NCBI GenBank assembly: GCA_025200525.1
Contig: CM045759.1
Span: 5,270,001-5,334,000, forward strand
Source of the DNA: Camellia lanceoleosa
Lineage: Eukaryota > Streptophyta > Magnoliopsida > Ericales > Theaceae
DNA length: 64,000 nt
Direction of reading: 5' to 3'
The notes beneath the pieces were generated by a model. That model saw only the letters and a list, made by a program, of their open reading frames with translations. It did not search any database and was not told the origin of the DNA. The translations under genes were made by a program, and so were the position numbers. Positions within the stretch are counted from its first letter, which is position 1, and the number at the start of each line of letters is the position of its first letter. Positions 1 through 11,591 of the stretch are shown here, piece after piece.

Positions 1-1040
1 GGTGTAAGCCGAGAGAAAAGTGAGAAGAAGGTCTAAAAAAAAAGGGGTGAGCTCGAGGGCCGAGTGATACGAGAATCACAAATCAGAGAGGGTGGGAAAC
101 TTGCCCAGAAGAATTGGCTCCTCAAGATCTTTTGTTTTCAAACACGTCCGTGTCGTGTCTTTTGGTTTGTTAGTCCCAGCTTAGTTTTGAATCTTTTCCG
201 AGTATGTCTCGTTGTGTTTAGGTCGTGTGCCTTTTATTTTCTGTACTTGAGTTCTCCGGTGGGGTCCAGTTGTAGGCTCGATACCCAAGTTAAAAAAAAA
301 ACTCTCTTTACCTCAAAATAAATGCGTGCTTTCGAGAATGCCGTGCCTTTCTCCACATCCGTGCAAAGCAAGAGAAAGAAGGAAAAAATTTGGAACATCT
401 GAATGTGTTTCAACTGCAACCGTGTCAGTTTTGTGATCTGTCTCATCAGATTGGGGCTATATGTTCAGAGTTTGCTGTGTGCAGAATGAACCAAATACTG
501 AGTTGTGCACTAAATCTGAGATCAATCGATGGAATTAGTCCTCGGCCAGTATGGGCTGTATGTTGGATTGAGCGATGGTTTGTATGAAATTTGTTTTCTT
601 TGTTTAGTTGGTTGGTTATTTGATTATCACAATGCAAGTGTTCGATTGTCAGACAACAGATCAATATCATTTACATTTAAGGTGTAATATGATGCAATGC
701 AGTGCGAAGTACAAAATATACAGGCATATACAAATGTAACATTCTTTTCAAACAAAAGTTTGTTTCATATCATCTTTTTCAAGTACATAGTTTGAGAAAA
801 GCAAAAACCTGCCTGCGGCAGTACATAGTACTCTATCTACCAAAAAGAGAAAAGTACAAGAAAAGAAATAAAGAAAAGAAAAGCGACAAAAATCATCATC
901 ACCGTGATAGGCCTCATGCCTAAGGTGGTCCTCGCCCTCTTCTGGCAAGCACAAAAGCATCGTTGGGCCGTCACTATCGGGCCCGAGCCGAGCTATCCCG
1001 CCTCCTCATAAATGACTCATCCGCCTCCGACTCACCATCT
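1..1040 (+). other. Unassigned internal region of the giant element
   Basis: I see no convincing coding region. Short open frames here have no recognisable domain. A purine-rich, A-rich stretch lies at about 840-895. The region lies downstream of where pol would be expected to end and just beyond the 3' side of the antisense PMD gene. Confidence 0.4.
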
Positions 1041-1206
1041 CACAGGCTGGGCTCGTGAATTGCTCCCCACGTGACCACGTCCCCCTCTAGTACGAGGGAA
1101 TATCCTGCCATCCCGGGTAGAGAGGGGAGGCCCAGCTGGAGCAGCGCCACCCACTGGAGGGATCGGGAAAGGAGGCTGAAAATATAAAGAACAAACACAT
1201 CAGAAA

Positions 1207-1471
1207 GATGTGAGCAGTTTATCAGTATAGAATGCAGTGTATGAGTACAATGTGTGAAAGATGTGAGCAGTTTATCAGTATAGAATGCAGTGTATGAGTA
1301 CAATGTGTGAATGCCGTGAGCAGTTTATCAGTATAGAATGCAGTGTATGAGTACAATGTGTGAAAGATGTGAGCAGTTTATCAGTATAGAATGCAGTGTA
1401 TGAGTACAATGTGTGAATGCCGTGAGCAGTTTATCAGTGCAAGATGCGATGTATGAATCTGATGTATGAAA
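1207..1471. repeat. 53-bp tandem repeat, five copies
   Basis: Each unit contains GTGAGCAGTTTATCAGTATA followed by an AATGCAGTGTATGAGTAC-like block. GTGAG recurs at 1263, 1316, 1369 and 1422, an exact 53-bp period, with a first copy from 1207. Alternate units differ by GAAAGATG versus GAATGCC, so the array grew partly as dimers. It lies in an inferred intron of the antisense PMD gene. Confidence 0.9.
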
Positions 1472-3444
1472 GCGTGGCGATTCATCGATTCTTGTCTATA
1501 GCGTTGATTATGCGAAAGCAGTATGATTTGAGGCGTGGTCGATTAGAACATACCGGCAAGCCGTAGACGGCCAAAGCGTCGAGAGTCATTGCGGCAAAGA
1601 TCCCCATCGAGGCATTGACTCCTGGTAGACGGGTATACTCGGAGGAAGCACAAAAGTATTACATACATCGATGATACGTGGGATATCTGAATGAACTGAA
1701 ATGAAATAACAATGCAAGATGCAGAAATAAAGTAATACATACTGGAGGCAAGTCATGAATACTGGCCAACTCATGGCCAGCCGGAGGAGGAGCAAACGGG
1801 ATCTGGTAGGTCTCCCCGCTCTGCCCCCTGTAAGTTAACATGGTAGGCAGAGCAGGCTAGCCCGTCCCTCGTCCCCTCTGCACTCCCCTCCTGCCGCGAG
1901 CTCGAGCCCTCTGCGACGACCCCACTCCTGCTCCTGCCTCTGCCGGCTCTGGCGTCATGAACTCATTTGGATCGGCTCGGGAGCCCCTGCTCAAAGGCAT
2001 CAAGAAGGTCGGACATACTCTGATGTCGCCCTCGCCCCTGTCGGCATCTACGTCCACTGCCCAGCCAAGGGTGTAATCCTCCATCTGCTGGAAGCTGTAT
2101 CCCTCAGTCTCTCTCATACGCTCGGGAGGATGGATCGGGACTATCTGCTCCGGCAACCCTAAGTGCAGCGTATGAAACGCTCACCAGTACCGGGCAAGGC
2201 GGGGCCCTCCAGGAGAATCCGGTAGCGCGAGGTCTCGATGGCGCCGGCATACCGCTCTCGTATCACCGCTGGTAGTGGAGCCCACGGCTGCCAGGTGACC
2301 TGAAATGAAATACAGTTGATTATCTACTGATATAGAAATGTACGCTTGAAAGCGAAGCTTAAATGGACTGTAAGTAAAACATACCTCGGTGGGGGTGATG
2401 GTGTCGAAGAAACGGCGGAAGAAGCTAAAAGTGTCCCGCGGCCTCCGGGTACACCTCCCGTCGTAGCGGCGAGAGAAGGGGACGACCAGAGGAGTCTCCG
2501 TCTCCGGTACTGGCTCTAGCCTGGGAAAGTAGGCATAGACCCACAACTGCAAGACAGATGTCAGAACATTTATCGTAAAGCGAATCACGAATAAAGCGAA
2601 ATAAGCGGGCCGTGTGTTGTCGCGGTGTATTGAGCAGATTATGCAGTGTGAGCGATTAAAGATAATAAAGCGATAAAAGCGGAACACGGTGTGTGCGATT
2701 ATCTGAAATCTGAGCGAAATGTAAAGCGAGAGGAAAGCGTACCTCGGGCTCGCCAATGATAGCCTCCTAGTAGCTGTCCCTTTGCCACGAGAGAGCGAGA
2801 AATATATACCGTAAAAGTGCAAAGCCGCGCCTCCCGATCATCTTGCACAATCCTCTCGACATCCACCAAAGCGCCGAGCAAGCGGAGAACCTTGTGTTAC
2901 GGTCGGCAAGCGAGGTGGTCCCGGAAGAATATGAGAAAGCCACCTGCATATCTCTCAGCGGCCTCCTGGGTCATCGGAGCTGCGTCCACCAACATGGTCT
3001 GCACTCGAAACTGCACCTCGAACCAGGAGTAGCGGACGAACCCTGGACGAACAAGTGGCGGCGCCTCGCAAGTGAATCTGGCGGCAATCCACTCGTCCAT
3101 ATGCATATCGAAGGGATCGGATCACCCCACCCGTCTTGGTGAGCAGCGAGAAGTCGTAAGGGGGCATCGTCATGTCCCCAGTCGCTGATAAGTGGAATGA
3201 ATCGGTGGTGTCTCACCACCTCTCTGCCAGGGCGGCAAGAAGAGGTCTACAGAGAGTCCGAGAGTCCCTGCAGAAGGTACGGCCGCCCGATCTACAATCA
3301 CGACTAACGGCGTCGAGCAATCGGCGTACCAATCGCGGCGGTGGCGTTCCCATACCGCGGAGTATGGGAGTCTCCAGTAGTCAAGAAATTGCAAAGCCAT
3401 ATGAAGATATGCGGCGCCATCTGGTATCGCGTCGCGATTTTTTA

Positions 3445-3850
3445 AAATTCAAACAAAAACCGGGTGCCGGTGTGCTTCCAGTGAACTACGATATGCGATG
3501 CCTCAGTATGTTTTAGATGCTCCAGTGTAAACTTGGTGCATGTATGCACATTTTTCAGAATCAAACAGAAACCGGGTGCCGGTGTGTTTTCAGTGAACTA
3601 CGATATATGATGCGTCAGTGTACTTTTGAGTGGTGCAGTGTAAATATGGTGCACGCATGTACGTGTCTCAGATGCAAGCAAATGTCGGGTTTCAGCATAC
3701 CAGTGGGTGGGCTACGGCCTGTGATATGTCAGTGCTCCTATGAGGATCAGTGTAAACAACGTGTGATGTGTTCGCGTGTTTGTGTAGTTTTGTGCAAAAC
3801 TAGCATGTGTGCGAGTTTTCAGATTCAAATAAGCACCGGGTGTCGTTGAA
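3445..3850. repeat. About 112-bp degenerate tandem repeat in PMD intron 1
   Basis: Copies begin near 3451, 3563, 3676 and about 3826. The best preserved part is ACCGGGTGCCGGTGTG followed by CAGTGAACTACGATAT. The array fills most of the inferred first intron (3421-4057) of the antisense PMD gene. Confidence 0.75.
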
Positions 3851-4559
3851 TTTGCAGTGCAATGTGTGCCGTGTGTTTAAGTGCTTGAGGATAGTATAGT
3901 GTGTGTGCATGTGCGTCGGTCCTAAACAGATGTCAGTAGTGAGTTTGTCTACAATCGACTACTGCGATTACATCGAACTAAGCGACTAAGGGGTTCGATT
4001 AGCTACTGACGGTGTGAAAAATCCTACGTTGCAGAAAATAAAAGACGAGAATGTTACCTCGGCGGCGCTAGAAGACAAGTGGGAGGCCGGCTCGCGCAGC
4101 AGAAGCTCTGGATCCAAAGCCCTGTCGAAGCCGCGGAAATGGCGAAGTCCATCGAGTGGTAGCACGTGGATGGCCGGGCAATAGGTCGCCGGATCGAATG
4201 GCGCCGCTCAGCGGAGAGCTTCGACCGGGGCCCATCCCATGGTCTGGAGGAGTCCCGACATGTGGAACATCGTCTGCCATGGGTAGTGGTGGTGAAAAAT
4301 GACCGGAAGATGAAAACCGGGGCGGAATGTGAAGAGTCAACTGGAAAAGTCAACCCCGAACGGACCAAAGATGGCCGGAAAGGCCGGGAGACGAAAATAC
4401 ACGGGAATGTAGAGAATATCAAGGGGAACAAGTCCCGAAAAGGCGGAAACGGTGAAAAGTGCACTGAAACGAAGTTTTGTTCGGTCGAAAATGTCCGAAA
4501 TGCGAAGAATATCGCGAATCCGACGAGAAAACGGGTGTAAAACGCGAAGAAATCGGCGA

Positions 4560-5150
4560 AAAATCAAAGGAAAAACACTCTAGAGAGAGAGAGGAGGAGT
4601 TTTCGGCGGAAGAAAAGTGAGGAAAATAGGGTTTAAAACCCTATTTTATAAAGCCCGGAGTAAATTGTCAAAACTGCCCCCGATCAGGCATTTTCTGCCG
4701 GTCGGCACTTTTTTCTGCCGGTCGGCACTTTTTTCTGCCGATGGGTTAGTTTAGGCAGCCGGTGGCAGCCGGTGACCACCCCACCCAGCCGGTGATGCTC
4801 CCAAGGATGTTTTTAGGCAAGATGAGGGGTCTTGGGTCTTCATAGATCAATAAAGTACAAGAAAATGCATCCCCGATGCTCAACCGGCCTCCGTTTTGAC
4901 TTCGGACCGTCTCTACTGTGCGTGACGCTCAAATTCAAGCAAAGATTGTATCCTTTTGTATCCTTTTGTCTTTTACAAGATTCAAAAGTTACCCCGTGTG
5001 CGTTGCATGCATCCATCACTTTGTCTAGTGCGGCACGGCGCGTCATTTTGCACGTCCTCTGCGACTCGCATCTTTTTGTATTTTGTGCGGCACGCGTGTC
5101 ACACTTGCATCATTTTGTACTTTGTGTTGCAAGCATGTCGCACTTAGTAT
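4560..5150. other. 5' flank of the antisense PMD gene with short direct repeats
   Basis: A CTGCCGGTCGGCACTTTTTT motif is repeated between about 4693 and 4740, followed by several AGCCGGTG copies. A related GCCG-TCGGCACTCTTT motif recurs inside the LTR near 8150-8175, so this is element sequence and not host DNA. AGGGTTTAAAACCCT (4628-4642) is a perfect short palindrome. I see no convincing gene in the region. Confidence 0.5.
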
Positions 5151-5154
5151 TCGT

Positions 5155-5610
5155 TTCATGTTCGCGTGAGGTGTGCCATCTCACGTGTTTCATTTCATTT
5201 CATGTTCGCGCGAGGTGTGCCACCTCACGTGCCTCATTTTCTTTTCATATTCGCGTGAGTGCCACCTCATGTGTTTGTTTACATCCCAAATCGGGTGAGG
5301 TGGGCCACCTCATACGTTTCATTTGCATGCATTTCAATTCGCGCGAGGTGTGCCACCTCACATGTTTCATTTGCATTCTTGTAGATGCTATGAGGTATTC
5401 AGGCCTCATTTGCATTGTATTTCAAATCCTATGAGGTGTGTGCGCCTCATTTGCCTCATTTGCATTGTTCGCGCTATTTTGCGCCCCCGCCTGTCTGCAT
5501 TGTGCGTGCATTCCATCCGGGTCTGGCGAGACCTTAAACACGCACGGTCTAGGAGACCTTAAATCCTCGGGAGGTGCAAAACCTTCGGTGCATTGAGGTG
5601 TGCACCTCAT
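5155..5610. repeat. Array of GAGGTG...CACCTC inverted repeats
   Basis: Short hairpins built on GAGGTG, a 2-3 nt loop and CACCTC recur about every 45-60 bp. Clear copies are at 5212-5226, 5297-5311, 5345-5359 and 5596-5609, with decayed copies near 5168, 5255, 5395 and 5430. They are separated by CATTTCATTTGCATGC-like spacers. An apparent 200-residue reading frame across this DNA is a by-product of the repeat. Confidence 0.8.
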
Positions 5611-6260
5611 CGCATTTGACATGCATCGTATCGCACGGTCTTGTGCACTCGCGTTGTCTAACGCATCGCGCTATTTTGCGCATCCCATTGCATTTGGCAT
5701 GCATTCTATCACGCAATCCCGCACATCGTGCTGTCTTGTGCACCGCATCTCAATTCATGCAATGCCTCATCCGGGTCTGGCGAGACCTTAAATACGCACG
5801 GTCTAGGAGACCTTAAATCCTCGGGAGGTGCAAGACCTTCGGTGCACTAAAGTTGCCCCTCATTGCATTTGGCATGCATTTCATCGCGCCGTTTGGCGCA
5901 CCCCCATTGCACTTCATTTTCCATCCTTTGAGGCACGCGTACCTCATTGCACTCCATTTCCCATCTTTTGAGACACGCACGTCTCATTCGCCCCATTTGC
6001 GTCCCTGGGCGTGCCTCATTCGCAGCATACTCACTTAGAGTGTTGTGTAATCATTGTTCCATGGTCTGGCGAGACTTTAAACACGCACGGTCTAGGAGAC
6101 CTTAAATCCTCGGGAGGTGAAAAACCTTCGGTGCATTAAGGTGCACCTCATTGCATTTTGCATGCATTCCATAGCGTTGTTTTGCGCATCTCATCGCCCA
6201 CTGATGCAGCGAGACCTTAAACACGCCGCGGTCTAGGAGACCTTAAATCCTCTGAAGGTG
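5515..6260. repeat. Dispersed block repeat, about 70 bp, four copies
   Basis: The block GTCTGGCGAGACCTTAAA, then CACGCACGGTCTAGGAGACC, then TTAAATCCTCGGGAGGTG and ACCTTCGGTGCA, occurs near 5520, 5773, 6062 and, shortened, 6208. Spacers rich in GCATTGCATTTGGCATGC separate the copies, so the larger units are about 250-290 bp. GGTCT-AGG-AGACC inside each block is a short inverted repeat. Confidence 0.85.
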
Positions 6261-7865
6261 CAATTCGCCCGGTGTTTGTCGTGCCGAACGACTTTTCGGT
6301 GTCTGGTAAAGCCACCCGTCTGTGTTCTTGGTGAGTTCCTAGAAGACCAATGGGGACGGTGAAAACTAGAGTTTAAGCGGCTTATGCCTAGAACATAAGG
6401 TTCGGAATTTCCGAGACTAAAGTCTGGTTTAAATACCCAGGGGGTGTACCCTCGGCTTGAAATCTGTATGGAAGCCCCATAGGTTGAGGCGGTATGTTTA
6501 CGCCTCAATTCTGGATACTGAACCAACCTAGTATATCACCCCGTTGGTAGAATAGGGAAGACTGCAATCGCAGCCATTGCATCATACTGCATTGTCACAC
6601 ATCATTTGTAAATATTGCATGTGTCATGCATTGTCAAACAAAAAAAAAAAACATGCATCCCATGCATCATTAATACTATTGCATATGCCATGCATTTCAA
6701 AACAAAAACAAACAAAACAAAACATGCATATGTCGTGCATCACCATTTTAGTATAGTGCATATGTCATGCATTTTCTGTAAATATTCATTTCTATTGCAT
6801 TGTAGTCGCATGCATTCACTGCATCATCTTCCATCTATGGCTTGCGCCTTTCCTTGTTGAGCTTGGTCTGGTATGTGCCCTTACTTTTCACGTTGAAGCA
6901 TGGTTCATGTGCATCGCGCCTATTCCTTGATGAACTTGGTTTGAGGTTGCGGCACCTTTTACGTGTTAGACATGGCTTATGCGTGTGCATGCCTTTCCTA
7001 GGCAAAATACGGTTTGGCCAGCGCCATATCCATTGTATCCATTTCCATTACATTGTAGTATAGTCATTGCGTCGGCATTAGGATCACTATTCTCACCCAG
7101 TAGTCGTTTCCCCTTATGTCATTCCACCCAATATTTGTTCTTGTGTCGTGCGAAGTACTCATAGATCGGAACATCGTTCTATGGGAGACGGACTTGTCAC
7201 CTCCATCAATCTATTTGACATTTGTGTGGTTTCGAACCGCTCCGGTTTGAATCATGATTCAATTGCCCTGCATGTAGTTTGCTTTGCATATAGTTTCGAT
7301 TGCATTGCACTATCATTTGCATTATTCATACATCATTTTGTACATATTGCATATCATCTTGCATTGCACATGTCATGCATATTGCTAACAATATTATACC
7401 TGCTAAGTTTACTTTCTTTGCAGGCACGATATTGTATGTACGGCTCATTTGAGGCCGGCGCGACCGGACGGACCGCACAGGTATTGTATCCTCCGTGTGA
7501 GATGTTTTGAGAATTGCATAATTCTCTCACATCCTTTCTGCATTGTAGTGTAGATTGGCGTATGCTAGCTTATAACTGTTGTATGCGTGCTTCATTACAG
7601 CTTCCTTTGCATGATCATAAGTTATGCTCGGCTTATCGCATTGTCTTGCATTTTGCCCCTGCCTTCGGGCGCATATCTTATCCTTGGCATGTGTGCCTCC
7701 TGCTTGAACTACGCTGGTTTGATTCCAAAAGGGGTACGTAGGCAGCTTGCGAGTTCAACCATTTGCGCTTTGTATGTTTGTCCAAGTCTTCGGCCTTGTC
7801 AAAAATGGGTCGTCTCTGGGCTTTGACATTCACTCCCGTCATTCTTATGACTTTCGAGTTACGTC
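6261..7865 (+). other. Non-coding 3' internal region before the polypurine tract
   Basis: This stretch is rich in TGCAT/ATGCA runs (about 6570-6830 and 7310-7385) and has no coding region that I can support. It runs directly into the polypurine tract of the giant LTR element. Confidence 0.5.
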
Positions 7866-7877
7866 AAGAGGGGCAGC
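7866..7877 (+). promoter_or_regulatory. Polypurine tract of the giant element
   Basis: AAGAGGGGCAGC lies immediately before TAGACACCCCATTTTTGACC, the start of the 3.7-kb LTR. The usual LTR-initial TG appears to be missing here. The tract primes plus-strand DNA synthesis in LTR retrotransposons. Confidence 0.65.
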
Positions 7878-10800
7878 TAGACACCCCATTTTTGACCATC
7901 CTCAAGACTTGGGCGTCACCGCTTGAACACTTGGTGATTATCCATGTTTGTGTTTGTTTGGAGTTCGGAGTTCTCGGCTCTGGCATACGCCTCGGGACCT
8001 CCGAACTTGACCGTTTTGTGTCGGTTTTGCACCAAACACTTGTGTTTTGCCTTTGAGGCGAGAATGCCTTGAGGTATCCCCATACCACCAGTGTGGCTAG
8101 AGGCCACCGGTGGCTGTGGTGTCACCGGCACTATATTGTGCGGTCGGCACTCTTTGGTGCCGTCGGCACTCTTTTGGCAAAATGACCATTTTGCCCGGTG
8201 ACCACTTCACTTTGTTGCTTTCTGAGATATTTTTAGACAGCTTTTTAGATCTTGTTTCCCCTCCATACACGTGTATGGGGGGATGAACCCTTGAATGACT
8301 TAGTTTGTAAGTCTTTGTTGCCTATAAAGAGAAGGCTCTTCTCTTGGCTCAAGGGTTGGCAAAAATCAGAGAGTTAGACATTTTAGGAAAGGGTTGAGCT
8401 CTGGTTTTAGGTTAGAAACTCTATATCTATCCTATCTCTCTCTTTCTCTCTTATTTTGTACACTAGGTGTTTGTGACTTACTATTGCTCACCAACACCTA
8501 GTGTTTCACCTTCCTCTTGGAACTGAGGTGCTAAGGGCTTGTTCTTGGTGTTCTTGGCTGGTTTGAAGCTTAAGGAGGCATCAAGGTCACCATTGTTGAA
8601 GAGGTCTTCAAAGGTAACAAAACTAGCTCTTTTTACCCCATTCTTGCACCTTGTTTTTACCTATCTTTAAACAGTTTTTGTGCTTAGTATATAACACATA
8701 AAAGTTCTGTTTTTAGGCCCTCTTTATTGTTCATTAAGAGTGTTTTGTGGTTTGAGCAAGTTTGACCACTCTTAGACCTTGAAAAGGGCACTTTTTTGTG
8801 CTATTTTGTGAGAGATCCGAGATTTTGATGATAGGATCTCTTCACCACTGAAATCTTGAGGATTTGGTGGTGAAGAAAAATATCTTGAAGTCTCAAAAAG
8901 GGAGGTCACCCCTCTCCTTGATGTCCTTGAAAAGGGCATGTTTTGGTCTCTTAAGTGAGTCTATGCTTGAGTGTGTGTTGAGCATGTTTGGCTTGTTTTC
9001 CATGCTTATATTGCCATGATATAACATGTTTTCAAGTTGGTTTAGGCCCCTTATGCATGCTTAGTATAGTTGCGTTGTAATGCCTCTTATTGCCTTAACA
9101 TGTCTAGGAAGTGTGCCCTATTTCTAGCATGTTTTAGACTTATGTTTGTGAAGCTTATGCGCTTATTTTGCCATGGTTTAGCTCTGTCCATGGTCGTTTG
9201 AGTCAATCTTGACATGCTTTGTATAGTCCCTTTGCATTGTAGCTTGTATGCTTCAAGTAGGTGCATGTGTAGGATGCATTGCCTCCATGTTTTCAAGGGT
9301 TTGGAAGCCTCTTACATGCTATTTCAGACCTTATAATGTGCTTGTATCCTTGCCTTAGTGGTCTTGTTAATGCTTTAGGATCATGTGTTGTATGCCCTTT
9401 GTTTTGGTTTCAATGCATGCCTTTGATTTAATGACTCTTAGATGCCATCTAAGTAACCATTGACTTTGTTTTGACATCCTAGAGACCTGTTTTAGGTTGA
9501 TTAGTGCATGCCATGTATGCTTGTGCGAAGTGTGGTTTAATGCCCTATTAGCTTGCCTTAAGCCTAGGTTATCCGCATGCTTTGTTTGATTTGATTTGTC
9601 ATGATTTGGCATCATGTGTGAAATGATTTGAGAGCCTAAGTTGCATGCTAATAGTCCATGTTTGAGTCATCTCAAGTGTGCTTGAGCAGCTTGTTTATGT
9701 CTTGGGTTTGGTACCTTAACATGTGCATGTGCGTGTGTGTTTAGTCCCCAATTGTAGGCATTTTGGTTCTTGATTTTAGGTCTTTTGAGTTGCCTAATTC
9801 ATGCCTAAAGTCTATCATTTCATTGGTCTTCATGCTTGCCTCTTATGCTTGTTTGTATGCTTGCATAAATGCATGGCATTGTACATCTTGCATCCTAGAT
9901 GACATGCTTAGGTTTGCACCACATCGACATGCATGCCGAGCCTCTTGAAGTGAGTTTGATAGAGGTTTGGCACCCTTTGGTGCCTATGTGTTTTGCATGC
10001 ATTCGAAAGTAAAGTTGCATTCTTGGTTCTTAGGACCATCACGCATGGAAATCTTGCGATTGGTGGCAGGAATCGAGGCACATGCCCTTTGAACCAATAA
10101 CATGATAAGAGGTGTGTGTACTGCATAAATACCTTGAATCACAGTGCCATGCATTTTGATGTCCTCTGCTTTGTTGTGGTCTGCGGGTTCTGCGAGAATT
10201 TTGTGCCGGCCAAGCCTTTGTTTAGTCTTGCCGGCCGTGACCAATTGGCAGCCGATAGCTTCATTCAGTGCCGGTGGCCATATCTTTTTGCCGGTGGTGC
10301 TCTTCTCTAGCCGGTGGTATTCTCCAATGTCCTGAGAGGCACTCCTGGGACTTTGACAATTTCGAGAAGGATAGCGGGGAAAAGCGAGGCACACTTGCAT
10401 GACGGTCTTGATTTAAATGATTCAAGCCTGCGCATCAGCCCTCATCCCGAGGCGTTTTATTGCTTTAATTAGATTAATTAATCTGTTTAATTAACTTAGT
10501 CAATTTGTAATATTTAATTAGCTTGTGTAGTTAATTTGTATATTCTTTTGGTCCCTCCGAGCGAGGGCAAAAATGTAATAAGTGTGTGTGAGTGGGTGCA
10601 TGTCTTCCAACCCCCATTTCTTTCTATCCCTTTTATTTACCCGCTTTCGATGGTAGATTAGGGCATACTTATTTTAGCATACCTTATGCAATGCATGCGT
10701 GCATCCATGCATTTGTTTACATGCATCCGGGCTCGGTACATCATACAAACTGCATAGCAACTTTCAATTCCAAATTGAATACGTGATAGTTGTTGCATCT

Positions 10801-11591
10801 CATGTGCCATCTTTAGGGTTAGCCGAGCCTACTCTAGATTACATCTATGCCTGTGTTGCATTAGCCACTTAACATGAACTAGGTCATGCATGTTTGCTAA
10901 CCAGTTTACTATTTTGGCACGGAGTACGATGTAAGTTTTTATGGCTTTAGCATATCGCATGCGTGTGAATGTTTACCATGACAGTATGCTTACCATGCGG
11001 CTAAGTGCTTACATGATAAACTGTTTGAATGCCTGTGGGTGGAGGTTGGATTGCCTGAGTTGGAACAACTCGTTGAAATCCGTATTTTAGCCTACTTACG
11101 AGTAGCAAAATCTAACACGTTTTTCGAAACAAAACGGATATGCAATGTTTATTTCCAAGTTAGGCGATCTGGTCTATACTTTTGTGTTGTGCGCATCACA
11201 TAGTAATTCTAGGCTAATAACCGGAATAAGAACGCATAAAGTTTTCAAAATTGGATATCACGGTTAGTAGAGGCCGGTCTTCGGATCGGGCGAAAGGGGG
11301 TGCTCATAGATGACCTTCCCCGATCGTACCCAAGCTCCCGAGCCAGGACCACTTTGGTGATGACGGACATGTGGCCTTCGGCACCGAGTCAGGGTTTCCT
11401 AAATTTCCCAATTAAAAAATGTTTAGGTGGCGACTCTGTAATCTGGCAAAGCAGTCCATGTTTGGCACTACTTTTCAAAAAAATCTGTCTTCTCAAACGA
11501 TTTGCCGGATTTGGACTCTTTGGTTCAGATTTAGAACTGTGACACAAATTGAGTCCGAACTGTAGCCGAGGTCCCCCGCGGACGTGTTACA
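7878..11591 (+). repeat. 3' LTR of the giant element (about 3.7 kb)
   Basis: The LTR starts after the polypurine tract and ends at GTGTTACA. It contains a TATA box at 8323 and no open frame longer than short chance ones. Its last 250 bp include the CGGCACCGAGTCAGGG and TTTAGGTGGCGACTCTG segments and the CCCCCGCGGACGTGTTACA terminus, which I recognise from long gypsy LTRs in plants. The partner 5' LTR is outside the window, so exact ends and age cannot be tested here. Confidence 0.7.
8323..8328 (+). promoter_or_regulatory. Candidate TATA box of the LTR promoter
   Basis: TATAAA in GCCTATAAAGAGAAGG lies about 445 bp into the LTR and is followed by a pyrimidine-rich leader (8425-8455). This fits the U3/R boundary of an LTR. 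The start of transcription is inferred. Confidence 0.45.

Larger units (their letters stand above)
1046..4270 (-). pseudogene. Plant mobile domain (PMD) protein gene, antisense inside the LTR element, decayed
   Basis: PMD proteins (PF10536) occur in plant host genes and in class I and class II transposons; host members act in silencing or development. Plausible exons on the minus strand, with canonical splice sites, are 4270-4058, 3420-2743, 2546-2385, 2299-1743, about 1640-1554, and 1175 to about 1046. Family signatures are YDFSLLTG-like, GFVRYSWFEVQFRVQ, ERYAGGFLIFFRDH, LWVYAYFPRLEP, TPTEVTWQPWAPLP and LPEQIVPIHPPERM, in the usual order. The gene is broken. There is an in-frame TGA in exon 1, frame changes in exon 2 (conserved blocks fall in different frames; the RAWE-type exon end reads RARG), a frame change near 2200, and a TAG at 1857 where Trp is expected before PALPTM. 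The 3' exons encode a low-complexity RG-rich tail. Exon limits are inferred from splice sites and reading frame. Confidence 0.75.
1..11591 (+). mobile_element. 3' part of a giant LTR retrotransposon (Tat/Ogre-like)
   Basis: The block ends in a polypurine tract (7866-7877), a 3.7-kb LTR (7878-11591) and the LTR end GACGTGTTACA. The left end lies outside the window, so gag, pol and the 5' LTR are not seen. Visible inside are an antisense PMD gene (1046-4270) and several tandem or palindromic arrays. A long LTR, an extra antisense gene near the 3' end and repeat-rich 3' sequence are known for the Tat/Ogre branch of plant Ty3/gypsy elements. That lineage assignment is inference because no RT or RNase H is present here. 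The boundary 11591/11592 is supported by the change to AT-rich repeat DNA. Confidence 0.7.

Noticed and set aside
4832..5434. A 200-codon open frame on the plus strand, Cys/His-rich
   Set aside because: It is generated by the GAGGTG...CACCTC hairpin array and has no domain. The composition follows the repeat and not a protein family.
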